Part shown: one piece after another, positions 8,325 through 18,515 of the stretch
How positions within the stretch are numbered: the stretch's first letter is position 1
How the letters are laid out: each line of letters opens with the position of its first letter
Assembly (NCBI RefSeq): GCF_000497045.1
Contig: NW_015961948.1
Coordinates: forward strand, 434,001 to 498,000
Direction of reading: 5' to 3'
DNA length: 64,000 bases
DNA from: Kalmanozyma brasiliensis GHG001
Taxonomy: Eukaryota; Basidiomycota; Ustilaginomycetes; Ustilaginales
The notes under the pieces: generated by a model
What the model was told of the DNA's origin: nothing
Database searches by the model: none
What the model saw: only the letters and a program-made list of their open reading frames with translations
Translations under genes and position numbers: made by a program

Positions 8325-10349
8325 TTAGATCTTGGAAGGAATCGTGTAAGCCTCCCCCCTCCTACCAGCGTTCTTGAGCTCGCCGTTCTGCCTCTGGCCC
8401 TTGAGCGGGTTGATCACACCCGTCCTGCCCTTGGCACCGGACTTGAAGCCAGGTCCATCATAGAAGATGGTCTCGTCCGGTCGGTTGAGTGTTGGCCAAG
8501 CAACATAGTCCAAACCTCTCGAGACCATGAACTGCAGACTGCCGACAGCAACGACGAGCCAGAGGGTGAAGAAGTAGAGGTGGGACGAGAGGGTGGATTT
8601 CTTGACGACATCACCCGCGTCGGTGCCGGCGACGGTGGCGATGGTCTGCGCTGCGGTGTGACGAGGCAGTACCACGCTGGCGAAGAGCATGAAGAGGGCA
8701 AAGAGGAAGACCCATGGCATAGCACGAACCAGCAGCGCTCGCTGATCCGGGTGAGGAAGACCCTTCGATGGCTCCCACGCTCCCGTGAAGAGGTCGTACG
8801 CGTCCTGTCGTGCACCGTCAAAGTAGTTGTTCTTGACGTAGCGCGTGATGGAGTTGACACCGTCTTGCAAAGCACCCTCCTTGGATCGCTTGCCCGTACG
8901 CGTAAAGTCCGTCTTGAGCGCCCCCGTGCCACTGTACGCCTTCGAGATGACATCCGCATGATCCGCCCACACGTTGCGGTAGATGTGCATGAACTCGGAC
9001 TTGGTCTCGACCTGCTCGTCGTCCGAGAGGATGCCGATCTTGCGCAGCTGCTCGTTGAGCATCCAGCGTGCCAAGGTACCCTGCACGACGTTGGTGCGGT
9101 CGAGACAGTCCATGCAATTGGTTCGCACCACCGACTTCTGCTCGCTCACCACCTTGCCGTCCTCGATGGCAAAGTAGTCGCTGTGCTTGAGCCCGATCTT
9201 CTGCAGACGATCGATGAGATCCATGACGCGCTCAAACTTCATCCCTTTGCACTCGTGGTGGAAGTCGTAGTAGGTGTAGTGCACCTGAGGGTTGCCGAGC
9301 TTCTCGACAGCTCGCTCGTAGGCCTCCTTGACGGGCTTCTCGTAGCCCTTCTGGTTGACAAGGTTGACGAGGTAGTTGTCGCCGTATCGGTCCACCTGGT
9401 CCTCAAAGTGGCGTCGAGTCGCTTCGGTGGTCTCGGGCTTCTCCATAATCTGCAGATCGGGCTTGTAGCGCAGGTTGTTGACCTCGGCCCAGAAGACAGG
9501 CACACTGCCTCGCGTCTGGACGTAGCTCTTGCGAATGCTGCCATTGGCCTTTGTCATCTTTTGACCGCCCTTCGGGTTGGTGATAATGAATTGCTCGGTC
9601 TCGTTGAAGTTGGACACGTTGCCGTCCAGGTCGATACCTCGAGAGAAGTATCGGGTACCCACGCGGTGACGCGATCGACGAGCGATGAGACCGAGGACGA
9701 AGGCGTGGTTGTTGATGGTGACCTCTTTGACCTCGAGGAAGCCAAAGACGCAGGGGAGGATGAAGCGCGACAGATCCTGACCGCTGGACTGGGAGGTCTG
9801 GATGAACTTTTGCATCAAGAAGCGGTTCCAGAAGAAGCGCTCGTCGGTGCGTTGCCAGAGGGGAGCCGAATCGTGCTTGAGACCTGCTTGACGCTGCATG
9901 CTGCTGGTGAGATCGTACTCGTAGCTGAAGTAGAACGGAGCGCTGTAGAGGTGCGCCTTGAGCAAGCCGAGGAGCGTCTTCTCAACAGGGTGCTTGAGCA
10001 GCGAAGGGTTGGCCTCCTTGTCGAGGGGAAGCGTACGGAACTCGGTGGCCATGAAGACATCGGCACCAGCAATCTCAGCGACCTTCTTCTTGCTGGTGAT
10101 GACTACGACAAACTCGGAGCGGTGCAGCTTGATGATACCGACAATGCCGTGAACCGACATGGTCTTGTCACCGCCCGAGGGAGCCGGCTCCTTGGAGAGA
10201 CGGATGGTGCTGTCATTGCGATCGATGATGAGCGTCTCGGGGGCTTCTGAGCCAGAGGCGGATGTTGGCTCGAAAAAGTATGCTTGGGGCGAGATGCGCA
10301 ATCGAAAGCCAGACCACAGCTGCGGATTGCCGCTGTGCCACTTGGACAT
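8325..10349 (-). CDS. SAC1: Phosphoinositide phosphatase SAC1
   Basis: A protein of 674 aa. Sac1 dephosphorylates PtdIns4P (also PI3P and PI(3,5)P2) at the ER and Golgi and thereby controls lipid transfer and secretion. The Sac domain spans roughly residues 60-510. The catalytic CX5R(T/S) motif is the block NCMDCLDRTNVVQ, with Cys412 and Arg418. Other family blocks are FYFSYEYDLTSSMQRQ, FFWNRFLMQ, RSRHRVGTRYFSRGID and WADHADVISKAYSGTGALKTDFTRTGKR. Two hydrophobic segments near the C-terminus (MPWVFLFALFMLFASVV at ~545 and LYFFTLWLVVAVGSLQFMV at ~590) are the usual ER membrane anchor. No intron. The antisense strand stays open over most of this gene, which is a codon-bias shadow. Confidence 0.96.
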   Translation of the reverse strand: MSKWHSGNPQLWSGFRLRISPQAYFFEPTSASGSEAPETLIIDRNDSTIRLSKEPAPSGGDKTMSVHGIVGIIKLHRSEFVVVITSKKKVAEIAGADVFMATEFRTLPLDKEANPSLLKHPVEKTLLGLLKAHLYSAPFYFSYEYDLTSSMQRQAGLKHDSAPLWQRTDERFFWNRFLMQKFIQTSQSSGQDLSRFILPCVFGFLEVKEVTINNHAFVLGLIARRSRHRVGTRYFSRGIDLDGNVSNFNETEQFIITNPKGGQKMTKANGSIRKSYVQTRGSVPVFWAEVNNLRYKPDLQIMEKPETTEATRRHFEDQVDRYGDNYLVNLVNQKGYEKPVKEAYERAVEKLGNPQVHYTYYDFHHECKGMKFERVMDLIDRLQKIGLKHSDYFAIEDGKVVSEQKSVVRTNCMDCLDRTNVVQGTLARWMLNEQLRKIGILSDDEQVETKSEFMHIYRNVWADHADVISKAYSGTGALKTDFTRTGKRSKEGALQDGVNSITRYVKNNYFDGARQDAYDLFTGAWEPSKGLPHPDQRALLVRAMPWVFLFALFMLFASVVLPRHTAAQTIATVAGTDAGDVVKKSTLSSHLYFFTLWLVVAVGSLQFMVSRGLDYVAWPTLNRPDETIFYDGPGFKSGAKGRTGVINPLKGQRQNGELKNAGRRGEAYTIPSKI

Positions 10350-11101
10350 GATGGGCGGTCGACCTTGGTCAGATGAGCTCTAGAAGATCGGTGTATGCTC
10401 GTTACAGGCGGATACAGGCTGGCAAATCTCCAAGCGTTGACGATCTTGTGCGAAGGCTTCGTGTAGAGCTGAGGCGATAATGGTAGAGAGCGAGGCGAGG
10501 TCGTCCAGGAGAGATTTCTTCCGACTCAGCTCAGGCCAGGCTAAGTGATGTGAAATTGCGGGGATTCCAGGCTGCCACACGCCATCAAGCCGAATTTTGC
10601 TATGACGTTTCGCTTGCAAAAGGAGCGAGCACGGTGCACGTCGACAGCCGCTCCGTGTGAAACCCTGCCCGCCCGATTGCCAATCGCCCGATTCGACTTC
10701 TTCTCACATATTCTAAGCTTCACCCTCCAGCGAACGGCTGCTCTCCCTCGAAGTGACAAAGAACAGCTGCTTTGCCAGGCTCGAGGTCAAGAACGCACAT
10801 CACACATCCCAGAAGGCCATCTGCGTGTCGTCGCCTTGATGATTTAAAGAGTCGCTTCTCGATAAAGGCTCGCGCTGTCGACATCACACTACCATGATGA
10901 CAATGCTATAAAGAGTTTTGTTACCACAATCTGGCTACATATACAAGTGGAGAACGCCGACACTGGTGCGGAGGGTGAAGTATTGACCGCTTTTTGAATT
11001 CAGTCGGACAGCCGGCAAAGCTGTTGACGAGGCCTGCGCCTCGCAGAAAGTGTGACTGGCTGCTCGAGGCATGTGTCTGATCATCATGCGAGTCTTCACA
11101 T
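10350..11101. other. Intergenic, SAC1 promoter region
   Basis: Some 750 bases lie between the eIF3f stop and the SAC1 start (both minus strand). It should hold the eIF3f 3' UTR and the SAC1 promoter. No RNA gene or coding frame is supported. Confidence 0.45.
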
Positions 11102-12007
11102 CTAGGTGAGGAGAGTGAGACGCGACGAGACCTCGGCCTGAGCTCGAACGACGTTGGCAAGGTACGAGACCATGAGGACATCCTGGAGGTGAGCGTTGAA
11201 GAGCGTCTCGAGCTTGTTGTCATCCATGCCAGCAGGTACGACGCTGATGGTGTCGTTGAGGAAGCGACCGACCGCCTTGTCTCCCTCCTTCTCTCCCGAG
11301 ATGACCGCACGAACGTAGGTGAGCACACGGTCGAGCTGCGCCTGCACTTGCTTGAGGCTGACGGCAAGCGCATCGAGGTCGCTCAATGGCGACGAGATGT
11401 TCTGAGATGCGAGCAGAGACAATGACGAGTGTTCCGGTGTCGAGTGGAGAAGGTTGGTGGGAAGGGGCAGGAAGACGCAGTTCTCGGCCTTGGGTGCCGC
11501 GCCCAATGGCGACGAGATGTACGACTTGATGCCGAGTCCTGAAGCTTTCGAGCCGTCGATCGAAGTGTCCATGGTAAGGTGAACGGCCTGGTGAGGTGCG
11601 GTCTCCCGCGAGTAGAAGTCCTGGATGAGAGCGCTGTAGGTGTTGAGCTCTGGCGAAGTGGCGTACCAGCCGACAATGACCTCATCCGGTCGCACCTTTT
11701 GGCAGAGCTCGTACATGTTACGGTGGTACTCCATGTCGACCTGCACCTGACCCTCCTCCTCATCTTCCAAGTGTGGCACCGCAAAGCAGTTCTTGATCTC
11801 GATCTCGGACTCGGTGCGGGTACCGAGCAGAGTACCAATCACGCGGTGCTGGCCATCGTTGCGTCGGAGGTAGTGATCCAGAATCGAGAAAAGGGCGACA
11901 GGGTGAACGTGGACACCGGTGACTGACCGAGAGTGCATCACACCCGAGCCGGTGGAGGCCGGAAAGTCGAGGTGAAGGGCCGATGAGGATGATGCGGCGA
12001 GCGACAT
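11102..12007 (-). CDS. Translation initiation factor eIF3 subunit f
   Basis: A protein of 301 aa, the usual size for fungal eIF3f. This is an MPN-domain subunit of eIF3, which organises the 43S pre-initiation complex in the cytosol. The MPN domain (~25-160) begins with VHVHPVALFSILDHYLRR and RVIGTLLGTR, and continues with the VGWYATSPELNTYSALIQDFY segment. The His and Asp ligands of an active JAMM metalloprotease are not present there, as expected for a structural MPN subunit. The C-terminal MIT-like helical region (LETLFNAHLQDVLMVSYLANVVRAQAEVSSRL) completes the family pattern. It is divergent from SPT6 across a 958-base intergenic region. No intron. Confidence 0.93.
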   Translation of the reverse strand: MSLAASSSSALHLDFPASTGSGVMHSRSVTGVHVHPVALFSILDHYLRRNDGQHRVIGTLLGTRTESEIEIKNCFAVPHLEDEEEGQVQVDMEYHRNMYELCQKVRPDEVIVGWYATSPELNTYSALIQDFYSRETAPHQAVHLTMDTSIDGSKASGLGIKSYISSPLGAAPKAENCVFLPLPTNLLHSTPEHSSLSLLASQNISSPLSDLDALAVSLKQVQAQLDRVLTYVRAVISGEKEGDKAVGRFLNDTISVVPAGMDDNKLETLFNAHLQDVLMVSYLANVVRAQAEVSSRLTLLT

Positions 12008-12965
12008 GATGTATAACTACTGGACCTAAGATGGAATCTGCGGGAGCGATGTGCGAATCAAGACTTCTTTCGAAGTGGGCGTGGAAGCTGGACCTGGTCG
12101 AACAAAGATCGGTCGATAGCGGTGAACGTGTCCGGTGGATGTAGCCTGGCCGAGGTCTTGGTCCGTTCCGTGATGCGGACTTGACGTTCAAGTCTCGCTG
12201 AGGGTTGGTGAGAGTGTGAGGGGATGTTGAGAAGATCGCCGTTGTCGCCGTCTTTGATGGTCAAGAGTGGTGTTCCTGCGAAGAAAGCTGCACACAGCGC
12301 TGCTCGCCTGGATCCGTTCGAGCTTCAGACTGAGCACACGAGAAGCACTCGCGAAGAAAAAATCCAACTCAATTCTTCTTGAGCTTCAAATTTGTATTCG
12401 AGCCATAGAAGCGCGTCTTGGTCAATTCAATTGTGCCTCTCAACTTGTATTTACGTCCAAGACCCTGTTCAAAGCAGTGAGCGGGCCCTTTGTGTCGCGC
12501 TGCGCTGCCTGATGGACCAGCAGGAAGAAAAATGGATTCCAGATGTTAGAAACGAGACACCTGATCTGATCGAGTCGAGCTGAGTTGCTGCTCAGACCGT
12601 GTTGGTTCAACGCAGCTGCCAACCTCAACTCATCTCATCTTCTTGAATCCACCGCTCCTTGACCGCACCAATCTTCCACCTACCACATCCATCCTTCATC
12701 GAGTCGGCATCCATTTTCATGGCTCTGCACCTCTCATTCACCATCATCAAACTCGACAATTGATCTCCTACGCTGTCTTCCGAGCGCCAGTCAAAGTGCT
12801 TACTGCGACAAAGGAGAAGCATTCGTCACATCAACAGCGCAATCGTCGTATTCCTGCTTCGAAACCGTCTCGGCCACTCAGCGACAGCGACTCCGCTCCT
12901 CCTTTTGCTTCACACATCGGCAGTCCCCTGACTGATCCGACACTTCGTCTCAGCAGCCTTCCATC
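12008..12965. promoter_or_regulatory. Divergent promoter region eIF3f/SPT6
   Basis: This 958-base region lies between two divergent start codons. The SPT6-proximal 350 bases are pyrimidine-rich with CATC/TCATC runs, typical of a fungal 5' leader. There is no further gene. Confidence 0.45.
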
Positions 12966-15900
12966 ATGGCTGACGAGGAGAGGGTTCCCGCTCCCTACTT
13001 TCAAGATGACGAGGAGGGAGAGCCATCAGACGAGGGCGAAGGCGTCGACCTCATGAGGCGAGACGGCAACCTTGTCGGCTCGGGAGGCGAAGATAGCAGC
13101 GACGAAGATGAAGAAGATGATCCCGAAGAAGCCCGACGCGTTGCAGAGGGCTTCATCGCAGAGGACGATGAGGAGGAAGAGGAGGATGACGAAGCGCGGA
13201 GAGAACGTCGTAGGCGCAAAAAGAAGAGAAAGCAAAACGTGGAGGACTTCGAAGTGGACGAGGATGATCTCGAGCTTCTCGCAGAGAACACCGGCCAGTC
13301 TAGGCGCAAAGAGGCCGGCCGTCTCAAGCGTTTCCGACGAGGCTCTGCTTCTCCACCAGCAGACGACGAAGCTGCCGCTCGCAAAAAGACACTCGACCAG
13401 ATCTTCGAAGATGACGACGATGACGAGGACGACATTCGCTCAGGGCGTCGGGGCGTCAACTACGATGACGACGACGAGGACCTTCCCTCCGTCGGCCAAG
13501 CCATTCGAGCCGGTGTCGCTCGCAAGCAACGTGAGGCTGTCGGAGGGTACGAAGATGACGGCCTGGACGACTTCATCGAAGAGGACGAAGATGACGAGGA
13601 GATGCAGGGCCTCGACGAGGATGAGCGTGAAGCTCGACGACAAGAGAGGCGTGAGGAAAAGCGCAGGGCACGCATGTCCGGGTCCGGAGCCAACCCAGCC
13701 AAGGCCGGCATCGACGCCGAGGCGTGGGACGAGGTGCACGAGATCTTTGGCAATGGCGAAGACTATTTCTGGGCCCTTCAAGACGAGGAAGAGGATGCGC
13801 TTGAGGAGGGCAGCAAGAGCAAGATGGCGTACAAGGACATCTTCGAACCCGCCCAGATCGCAGAGCGCATGTTGACCGAAGAGGACGAGCGCATCAAGCG
13901 GATCGATATTCCCGAACGTCTTCAGCTCGCATGTCCTGGCGAAGAGGGCCTCAAGCTGCTCGAGCGGAAGCTCACGGACGCCGAGCTTTTCGAAGCCGCA
14001 AAGTGGGCCTCTACACGCATCTCGACCAGAACCTCCGCCGAGTACCTCGACGAGGCCGGTCTCTTCCACGCTCAACGTTCCGAGTTCATCAACGCCGTCC
14101 AGCTCATGCTTTCGCACATGCTCAATGACCTTCTCGAGGTGCCCTTCCTCTTTCAGCACAGATTCGACGAGCTCGAGCTTCTCATCTTTGACGAAATCGA
14201 GCAACGAAATCGCCCCATCGATCTCCTCACGCGCAGGGAGCTCTACACGCTCAGTGGACTTGGCCTCAAGTTCAAGACCCTGCTCGTCCGCAAAGATCAG
14301 CTTCGCGCGACCTTCAACAAGATCCATGTAGACGTCAAGCCCGAGAACGCGGATGACAACGTCGCTGCCACCGACGCTTCGAGTCAGCAGAGGCGCACCT
14401 TCGAGGGCATGCTTGCGCAAGCTTCCAGTCTGGAAGAGATCTCCGACATTACCGAGTATCTCACCCTTCGCTACGGTCAGAAGATGCGCGATGCGCAGAC
14501 TTTCGCGGCCAAAGACTCGGACGGAGCTGCCGAAGACATGGAGGGTCTTACGCTGAACGGCGAAGCCGTTCTGAGCGCCACGCCTGGCTTCAAGAAACCC
14601 AGTCTCGTCGGTCAGTACGAGCGCAACAAGAACACGGTCCTCTCAGAGCTCGCCAAGAAATTCGGCATCACCTCCGACGAACTCGCAGCCAACATCACCA
14701 GCCATACTCGCCAGTACTCGCCTCGTGATCCCGAAGAGTCGCCGTTCAAGTTTGCCGAGCAGTTCACGGGTTCCGCGTGGGGAGCTCATTCGCCCGAGAT
14801 TGCTCTCGCAAAAGCCAAGATGATGCTCAGCCAGGAGATTGGAAAAGATCCTATCCTCAAGAGGGAGATCCGTCAACTCTTCAAGGACGCTGCCGAGATC
14901 AACATTGAGCCGACGGAACGCGGCATGACCGTCATCGACGACCAGCATCCCTACGCCAATTTCAAGTTCATCGCCAACAAGCCCGCTCGCCTCGTTCCTC
15001 AGCAGCCCTCGCAGTACCTGCAGATGCTGCAAGCCGAGGATGAGCTGTTGATCAAGCTCGACATCAACGTCAAGGAGGTCGTTCTGACACGATTCGAGAA
15101 CCGCCTCTACAACAACTATGCAAGCGAAGGGGTCAGCGACGTCAGCAAGGCTTGGAACGATCAAAGGCGCGAGGTCATCCGCGATTCGCTCAAGACTCAC
15201 CTCGTTCCCAACGGACGAATCTGGCTCAAGGAATGGCTCCGGGAAGAGGCTCGCGAGACGCTGTTGCGACACCTCGACGTTCTCATCACCAAGCGTGTTC
15301 AGGAGGGACCCTTCATGTCCAAGAGCATGATGGCGCGCAACCGCGATCCCAAGATCGAGGAAGAGGACCGCATCCCGCGCGTCCTTGCCGTGTCGCATGG
15401 CGGTGGTGACCCCAGAAAGGACGTGGTGCATGCAGTCTATCTCGACGAGCGAGGTCGATTTCGAGAGCACGCCACCTTTGACGACCTTCGTCCGCTCACT
15501 CCGCGCCAGCTGCAGGAGCGAGAGATGGAGATGGAGCGCTCACGAGGCAAGGCCGTGTTTGACGATCATCGTGCCGACTTCATCAAGCTTCTCAAGCAGC
15601 GCAAGCCGGACGTCGTGGTGGTGAGTGGCTGGAGTGTTCGCACAGCCGAGCTCAAGAAGCACGTCACGGAGCTTGCTGCGATGGCGCACCAGGAAATCTG
15701 CGACGAGGAGCGTCTCAACTCGGATCTCGAACGCGATCAGGCCCTCATCGATGTCGTCACTTGCCATGATGATGTCGCCCGCATTTACCAGCACAGCAAC
15801 CGTGCCGCCGAAGAGTTCCCAGAGCTCAGCGAGTTGGGCCGCTACTGTCTCGCGCTGGCTCGCTACGCCCAATCGCCAGTCAACGAGTTTGCGGCCCTCG

Positions 15901-18110
15901 GCAGCGATCTGACGGCCGTCATCCTTGATCCCAACCAGCGCTTGCTGCCGCAGGATCGCTTGCGTCTCCACTTTGAGCGCAACATCGGTGCTGTCGTCAA
16001 CGAGAATGGTGTCGAGATCAACCAGGCCACGACAAGCACCTACTTACAAACCATGCTGCCGTTCGTGGCCGGTCTCGGTCCAAGGAAGGCTCAAGCCCTC
16101 GTCAACGCCATCAGCACCAAGCTCGAAGGCACGCTCATCAACCGCACGCTGCTCATCTCGCGAAGCATCCTCACGTTCCAGGTGTTCCAGAACTGCGCCT
16201 CGTTCCTGCGTATCGAGCAGGACATGCTCCTCGAGGCGGACGAGGACGATGTGCCAGATGTCCTCGACAGCACGCGTATCCATCCCGAGGACTACGACTT
16301 CCCTCGAAAAATGGCTGCCGATGCGCTCAACAAGCACGAGGAGGATCTTGAAGGAGAGCACCCGAGTCTCCCGTGTAAGGAGCTGATGGAAGATCCTGAC
16401 CCGGAGGACAAGCTTAACACGCTCGACCTCGACAACTACGCCATGATGCTGCTGGAGCGCAAGGGCGAGCGAAAGCGCGCGACGCTGCACTCGTGTCGAA
16501 CCGAGCTGATCAAGCCCTACGACGACCTGCGCGAAAGGCAGCGCGAGCCCTCGCCGCAGGAGATCATGACCATGTTCACGGGCGAGACGCTCAAGACGCT
16601 CGACAAGGGTTTTGTTGTGTCAGTCGAGGTGATGCGGGTGCAAGAGGGCAATCGCATGCAGGAGGGCCACATCCGATGTCGACTCGACTCTGGCATCGAA
16701 GGCACCATCGAGGCCGAGAACACCAGCGACAGTTATGCGCCTGGCTCGGTGCGTCTGCGTGATCTGGTGCGCCCGCAACAGACGCTGGACGCCCTTGTTC
16801 TCAAGATCGACTACGACAACTGCTCCGTCGATCTCAGCATGAAGCCTTGGGACTTGCAGCCCCAGCATCGCGCATCCCACCAGGGCAAGACGCCGCTCGA
16901 TCCCAAGTTCTACGACATGCGCAAAGCCGAGCAGTGGAACGAGCAAGCAGCAGCCAAGGCCAAGCTTCGAGTGCAGGCGCGTCGACAGAACCGCGTCATC
17001 GACCACCCCAACTACCACAACTTCAACTACAAGTCGGCCGTCGCTTTCCTGCGCAGCCAGCCTCGTGGTTCGGTTGTGGTGCGTCCGAGCAGCAAGGGCG
17101 ACGATCACCTCGCAGTGACTTGGAAGGTGGACGACGACGTGTATCAGAACATCGACGTCCTTGAGCTCGACAAGGAGAGCGAGTATTCGCTCGGACGTGT
17201 CTTGCGCATCGAAGGCATGGGCTCGTACTCCGATCTCGACGAGCTCATTGTCAACCACGTCAAGCCGATGGTTCACATGGTCGAGATGATGATGAACCAC
17301 GAAAAGTACAAGGGCGCCGACGAGGAAGACCTGCAGCGCTACCTGACCAACTGGTCGCTCGCCAACCCGTCGCGCTCCGTGTACGCATTCGGTCTCAACA
17401 GGGACCGACCTGGCTACTTCAACCTTTCGTTCAAGGCGAATCGAGATGCCGCGATCCAGACATCGCCGGTCAAGGTACTTCCCAACGCGTTCAAGCTGGG
17501 CCCTGCCGATCAGCTCGCCGACGTCGCTGCGCTGTGCAACGCCTTCAAGACGCAGTACACCACGCAGGCATCGATGGGACGCGGAGCAAAGACTCCTTAC
17601 GGAGGCGGACGCACGCCTGCTCCTGGTATCGGTGGTGCGACGCCGATGGGTGGTCGTACACCGTATGGCGCTATGAGGACCGGAATGGCCGGTGGTGCGA
17701 CGCCTGGACTGGCTGCGGCAGGTGGCTACGGTACGCCTATGATGAACATGGCTTCGGCGACGCCGAACCCTTACGGCGGTGGAGCCTACGGTCGCAACGG
17801 CCTGAGTGTGGGTGCAGGCGGAGGATACGGCGCCCCACCTCCTCCTGGTCGCCCACCTTCGATGCCCGGTGCGCCTCCCATGATGCCCCCTGGCATGGCC
17901 AGCGGCGGCCCGCCTCCTAACTACCCTCCACCGTATGGAGGTGCTGGCGGCGAGCCTGGCCCGCCTCCTTCGCGCCCACAAGTGCCGCACGGCATGCACC
18001 CCGATCGCTTCGCGCAGGCGGAGTACGGTGGCCGTAGCAGTCAGCAGCAGCCTTACAGCGGCAACAACGGCGGTGGTGGTGGATACGGCGGAGGCTACGG
18101 AAGATATTGA
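12966..18110 (+). CDS. SPT6: Transcription elongation factor/histone chaperone SPT6
   Basis: A protein of 1714 aa. Spt6 travels with RNA polymerase II and restores nucleosomes behind it. Order of parts: a very acidic N-terminus (1-240, Asp/Glu runs broken by basic stretches); a helix-turn-helix core from ~300; the YqgF-like RNase-H-fold domain (~800-930, around VLAVSHGGGDPRKDVVHAVY and PDVVVVSGWSVRT); the HhH region (QTMLPFVAGLGPRKAQALV, ~1025); an S1 domain (~1215-1295, ending CSVDLSMKPW); and the tandem SH2 module (~1345-1530) with HPNYHNF and GSVVVRPSSKGDDHLAVTWK. The SH2 Arg for phosphate binding is in VVVRPSS. The last 180 residues are Gly/Pro-rich with repeated GG-TP units. No intron in 5.1 kb. 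Confidence 0.97.
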   Translation: MADEERVPAPYFQDDEEGEPSDEGEGVDLMRRDGNLVGSGGEDSSDEDEEDDPEEARRVAEGFIAEDDEEEEEDDEARRERRRRKKKRKQNVEDFEVDEDDLELLAENTGQSRRKEAGRLKRFRRGSASPPADDEAAARKKTLDQIFEDDDDDEDDIRSGRRGVNYDDDDEDLPSVGQAIRAGVARKQREAVGGYEDDGLDDFIEEDEDDEEMQGLDEDEREARRQERREEKRRARMSGSGANPAKAGIDAEAWDEVHEIFGNGEDYFWALQDEEEDALEEGSKSKMAYKDIFEPAQIAERMLTEEDERIKRIDIPERLQLACPGEEGLKLLERKLTDAELFEAAKWASTRISTRTSAEYLDEAGLFHAQRSEFINAVQLMLSHMLNDLLEVPFLFQHRFDELELLIFDEIEQRNRPIDLLTRRELYTLSGLGLKFKTLLVRKDQLRATFNKIHVDVKPENADDNVAATDASSQQRRTFEGMLAQASSLEEISDITEYLTLRYGQKMRDAQTFAAKDSDGAAEDMEGLTLNGEAVLSATPGFKKPSLVGQYERNKNTVLSELAKKFGITSDELAANITSHTRQYSPRDPEESPFKFAEQFTGSAWGAHSPEIALAKAKMMLSQEIGKDPILKREIRQLFKDAAEINIEPTERGMTVIDDQHPYANFKFIANKPARLVPQQPSQYLQMLQAEDELLIKLDINVKEVVLTRFENRLYNNYASEGVSDVSKAWNDQRREVIRDSLKTHLVPNGRIWLKEWLREEARETLLRHLDVLITKRVQEGPFMSKSMMARNRDPKIEEEDRIPRVLAVSHGGGDPRKDVVHAVYLDERGRFREHATFDDLRPLTPRQLQEREMEMERSRGKAVFDDHRADFIKLLKQRKPDVVVVSGWSVRTAELKKHVTELAAMAHQEICDEERLNSDLERDQALIDVVTCHDDVARIYQHSNRAAEEFPELSELGRYCLALARYAQSPVNEFAALGSDLTAVILDPNQRLLPQDRLRLHFERNIGAVVNENGVEINQATTSTYLQTMLPFVAGLGPRKAQALVNAISTKLEGTLINRTLLISRSILTFQVFQNCASFLRIEQDMLLEADEDDVPDVLDSTRIHPEDYDFPRKMAADALNKHEEDLEGEHPSLPCKELMEDPDPEDKLNTLDLDNYAMMLLERKGERKRATLHSCRTELIKPYDDLRERQREPSPQEIMTMFTGETLKTLDKGFVVSVEVMRVQEGNRMQEGHIRCRLDSGIEGTIEAENTSDSYAPGSVRLRDLVRPQQTLDALVLKIDYDNCSVDLSMKPWDLQPQHRASHQGKTPLDPKFYDMRKAEQWNEQAAAKAKLRVQARRQNRVIDHPNYHNFNYKSAVAFLRSQPRGSVVVRPSSKGDDHLAVTWKVDDDVYQNIDVLELDKESEYSLGRVLRIEGMGSYSDLDELIVNHVKPMVHMVEMMMNHEKYKGADEEDLQRYLTNWSLANPSRSVYAFGLNRDRPGYFNLSFKANRDAAIQTSPVKVLPNAFKLGPADQLADVAALCNAFKTQYTTQASMGRGAKTPYGGGRTPAPGIGGATPMGGRTPYGAMRTGMAGGATPGLAAAGGYGTPMMNMASATPNPYGGGAYGRNGLSVGAGGGYGAPPPPGRPPSMPGAPPMMPPGMASGGPPPNYPPPYGGAGGEPGPPPSRPQVPHGMHPDRFAQAEYGGRSSQQQPYSGNNGGGGGYGGGYGRY
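17577..17780 (+). repeat. Thr-Pro repeat tract in the SPT6 C-terminus
   Basis: This coding repeat contains successive units built on (T)PYGGGRTP, GGATPMGGRTPYG and GGATPG, about eight TP dipeptides in 65 residues. It resembles the CTR of Spt5 more than a typical Spt6 tail. Confidence 0.7.
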
Positions 18111-18515
18111 CCGTTGCACGCTGCGCTTCTTTTCTCGCTTCACTGAATGTATTCGTATCCCTTTCCATCCCAAAAAGCAATCGCATTGATCTACAGGACA
18201 CGCATCGTGAGAATCGTCGACGTGAACGATGCTGAGAGCGCTGACGAAGGCGATGCTGAGGATGACTTGAGGGTCGAGCTTTGAGCGTGCGAGTGTTGAG
18301 TCGGAGCGTCTCGCGAAGTGGAGTAGAGACGGGCGATCTTCAGGGTTCATGCGGCTTTTCAGAAATCGCGCTTGAGCCATCAGCACGGTCGTCTCTCCCT
18401 TCACCCTCATCATCGCCTCCCTTTGCGCATCCACACGCTCGTCGCATTCACACTCAACGGTGCCTGGCTGAGCCTACCTTCATCGGATCTCCAATCCGAC
18501 GTCAGAAAACCTGGG
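18111..18515. other. Intergenic, SPT6 to MIM2-like gene
   Basis: These 405 bases carry the SPT6 3' UTR and the upstream region of the small spliced gene. The latter part is rich in CATC/CTC pyrimidine tracts. No additional gene was seen. Confidence 0.4.

Noticed and set aside
8130..10250. A 706-codon open frame on the plus strand across SAC1
   Set aside because: It is antisense to a certain gene, is Leu/Val/Glu-rich with no domain, and arises because GC-biased codons of SAC1 avoid stops on the other strand.
16620..18434. A 604-codon minus-strand frame opposite SPT6
   Set aside because: Antisense shadow of SPT6, with Arg/His/Thr-rich composition and no domain.
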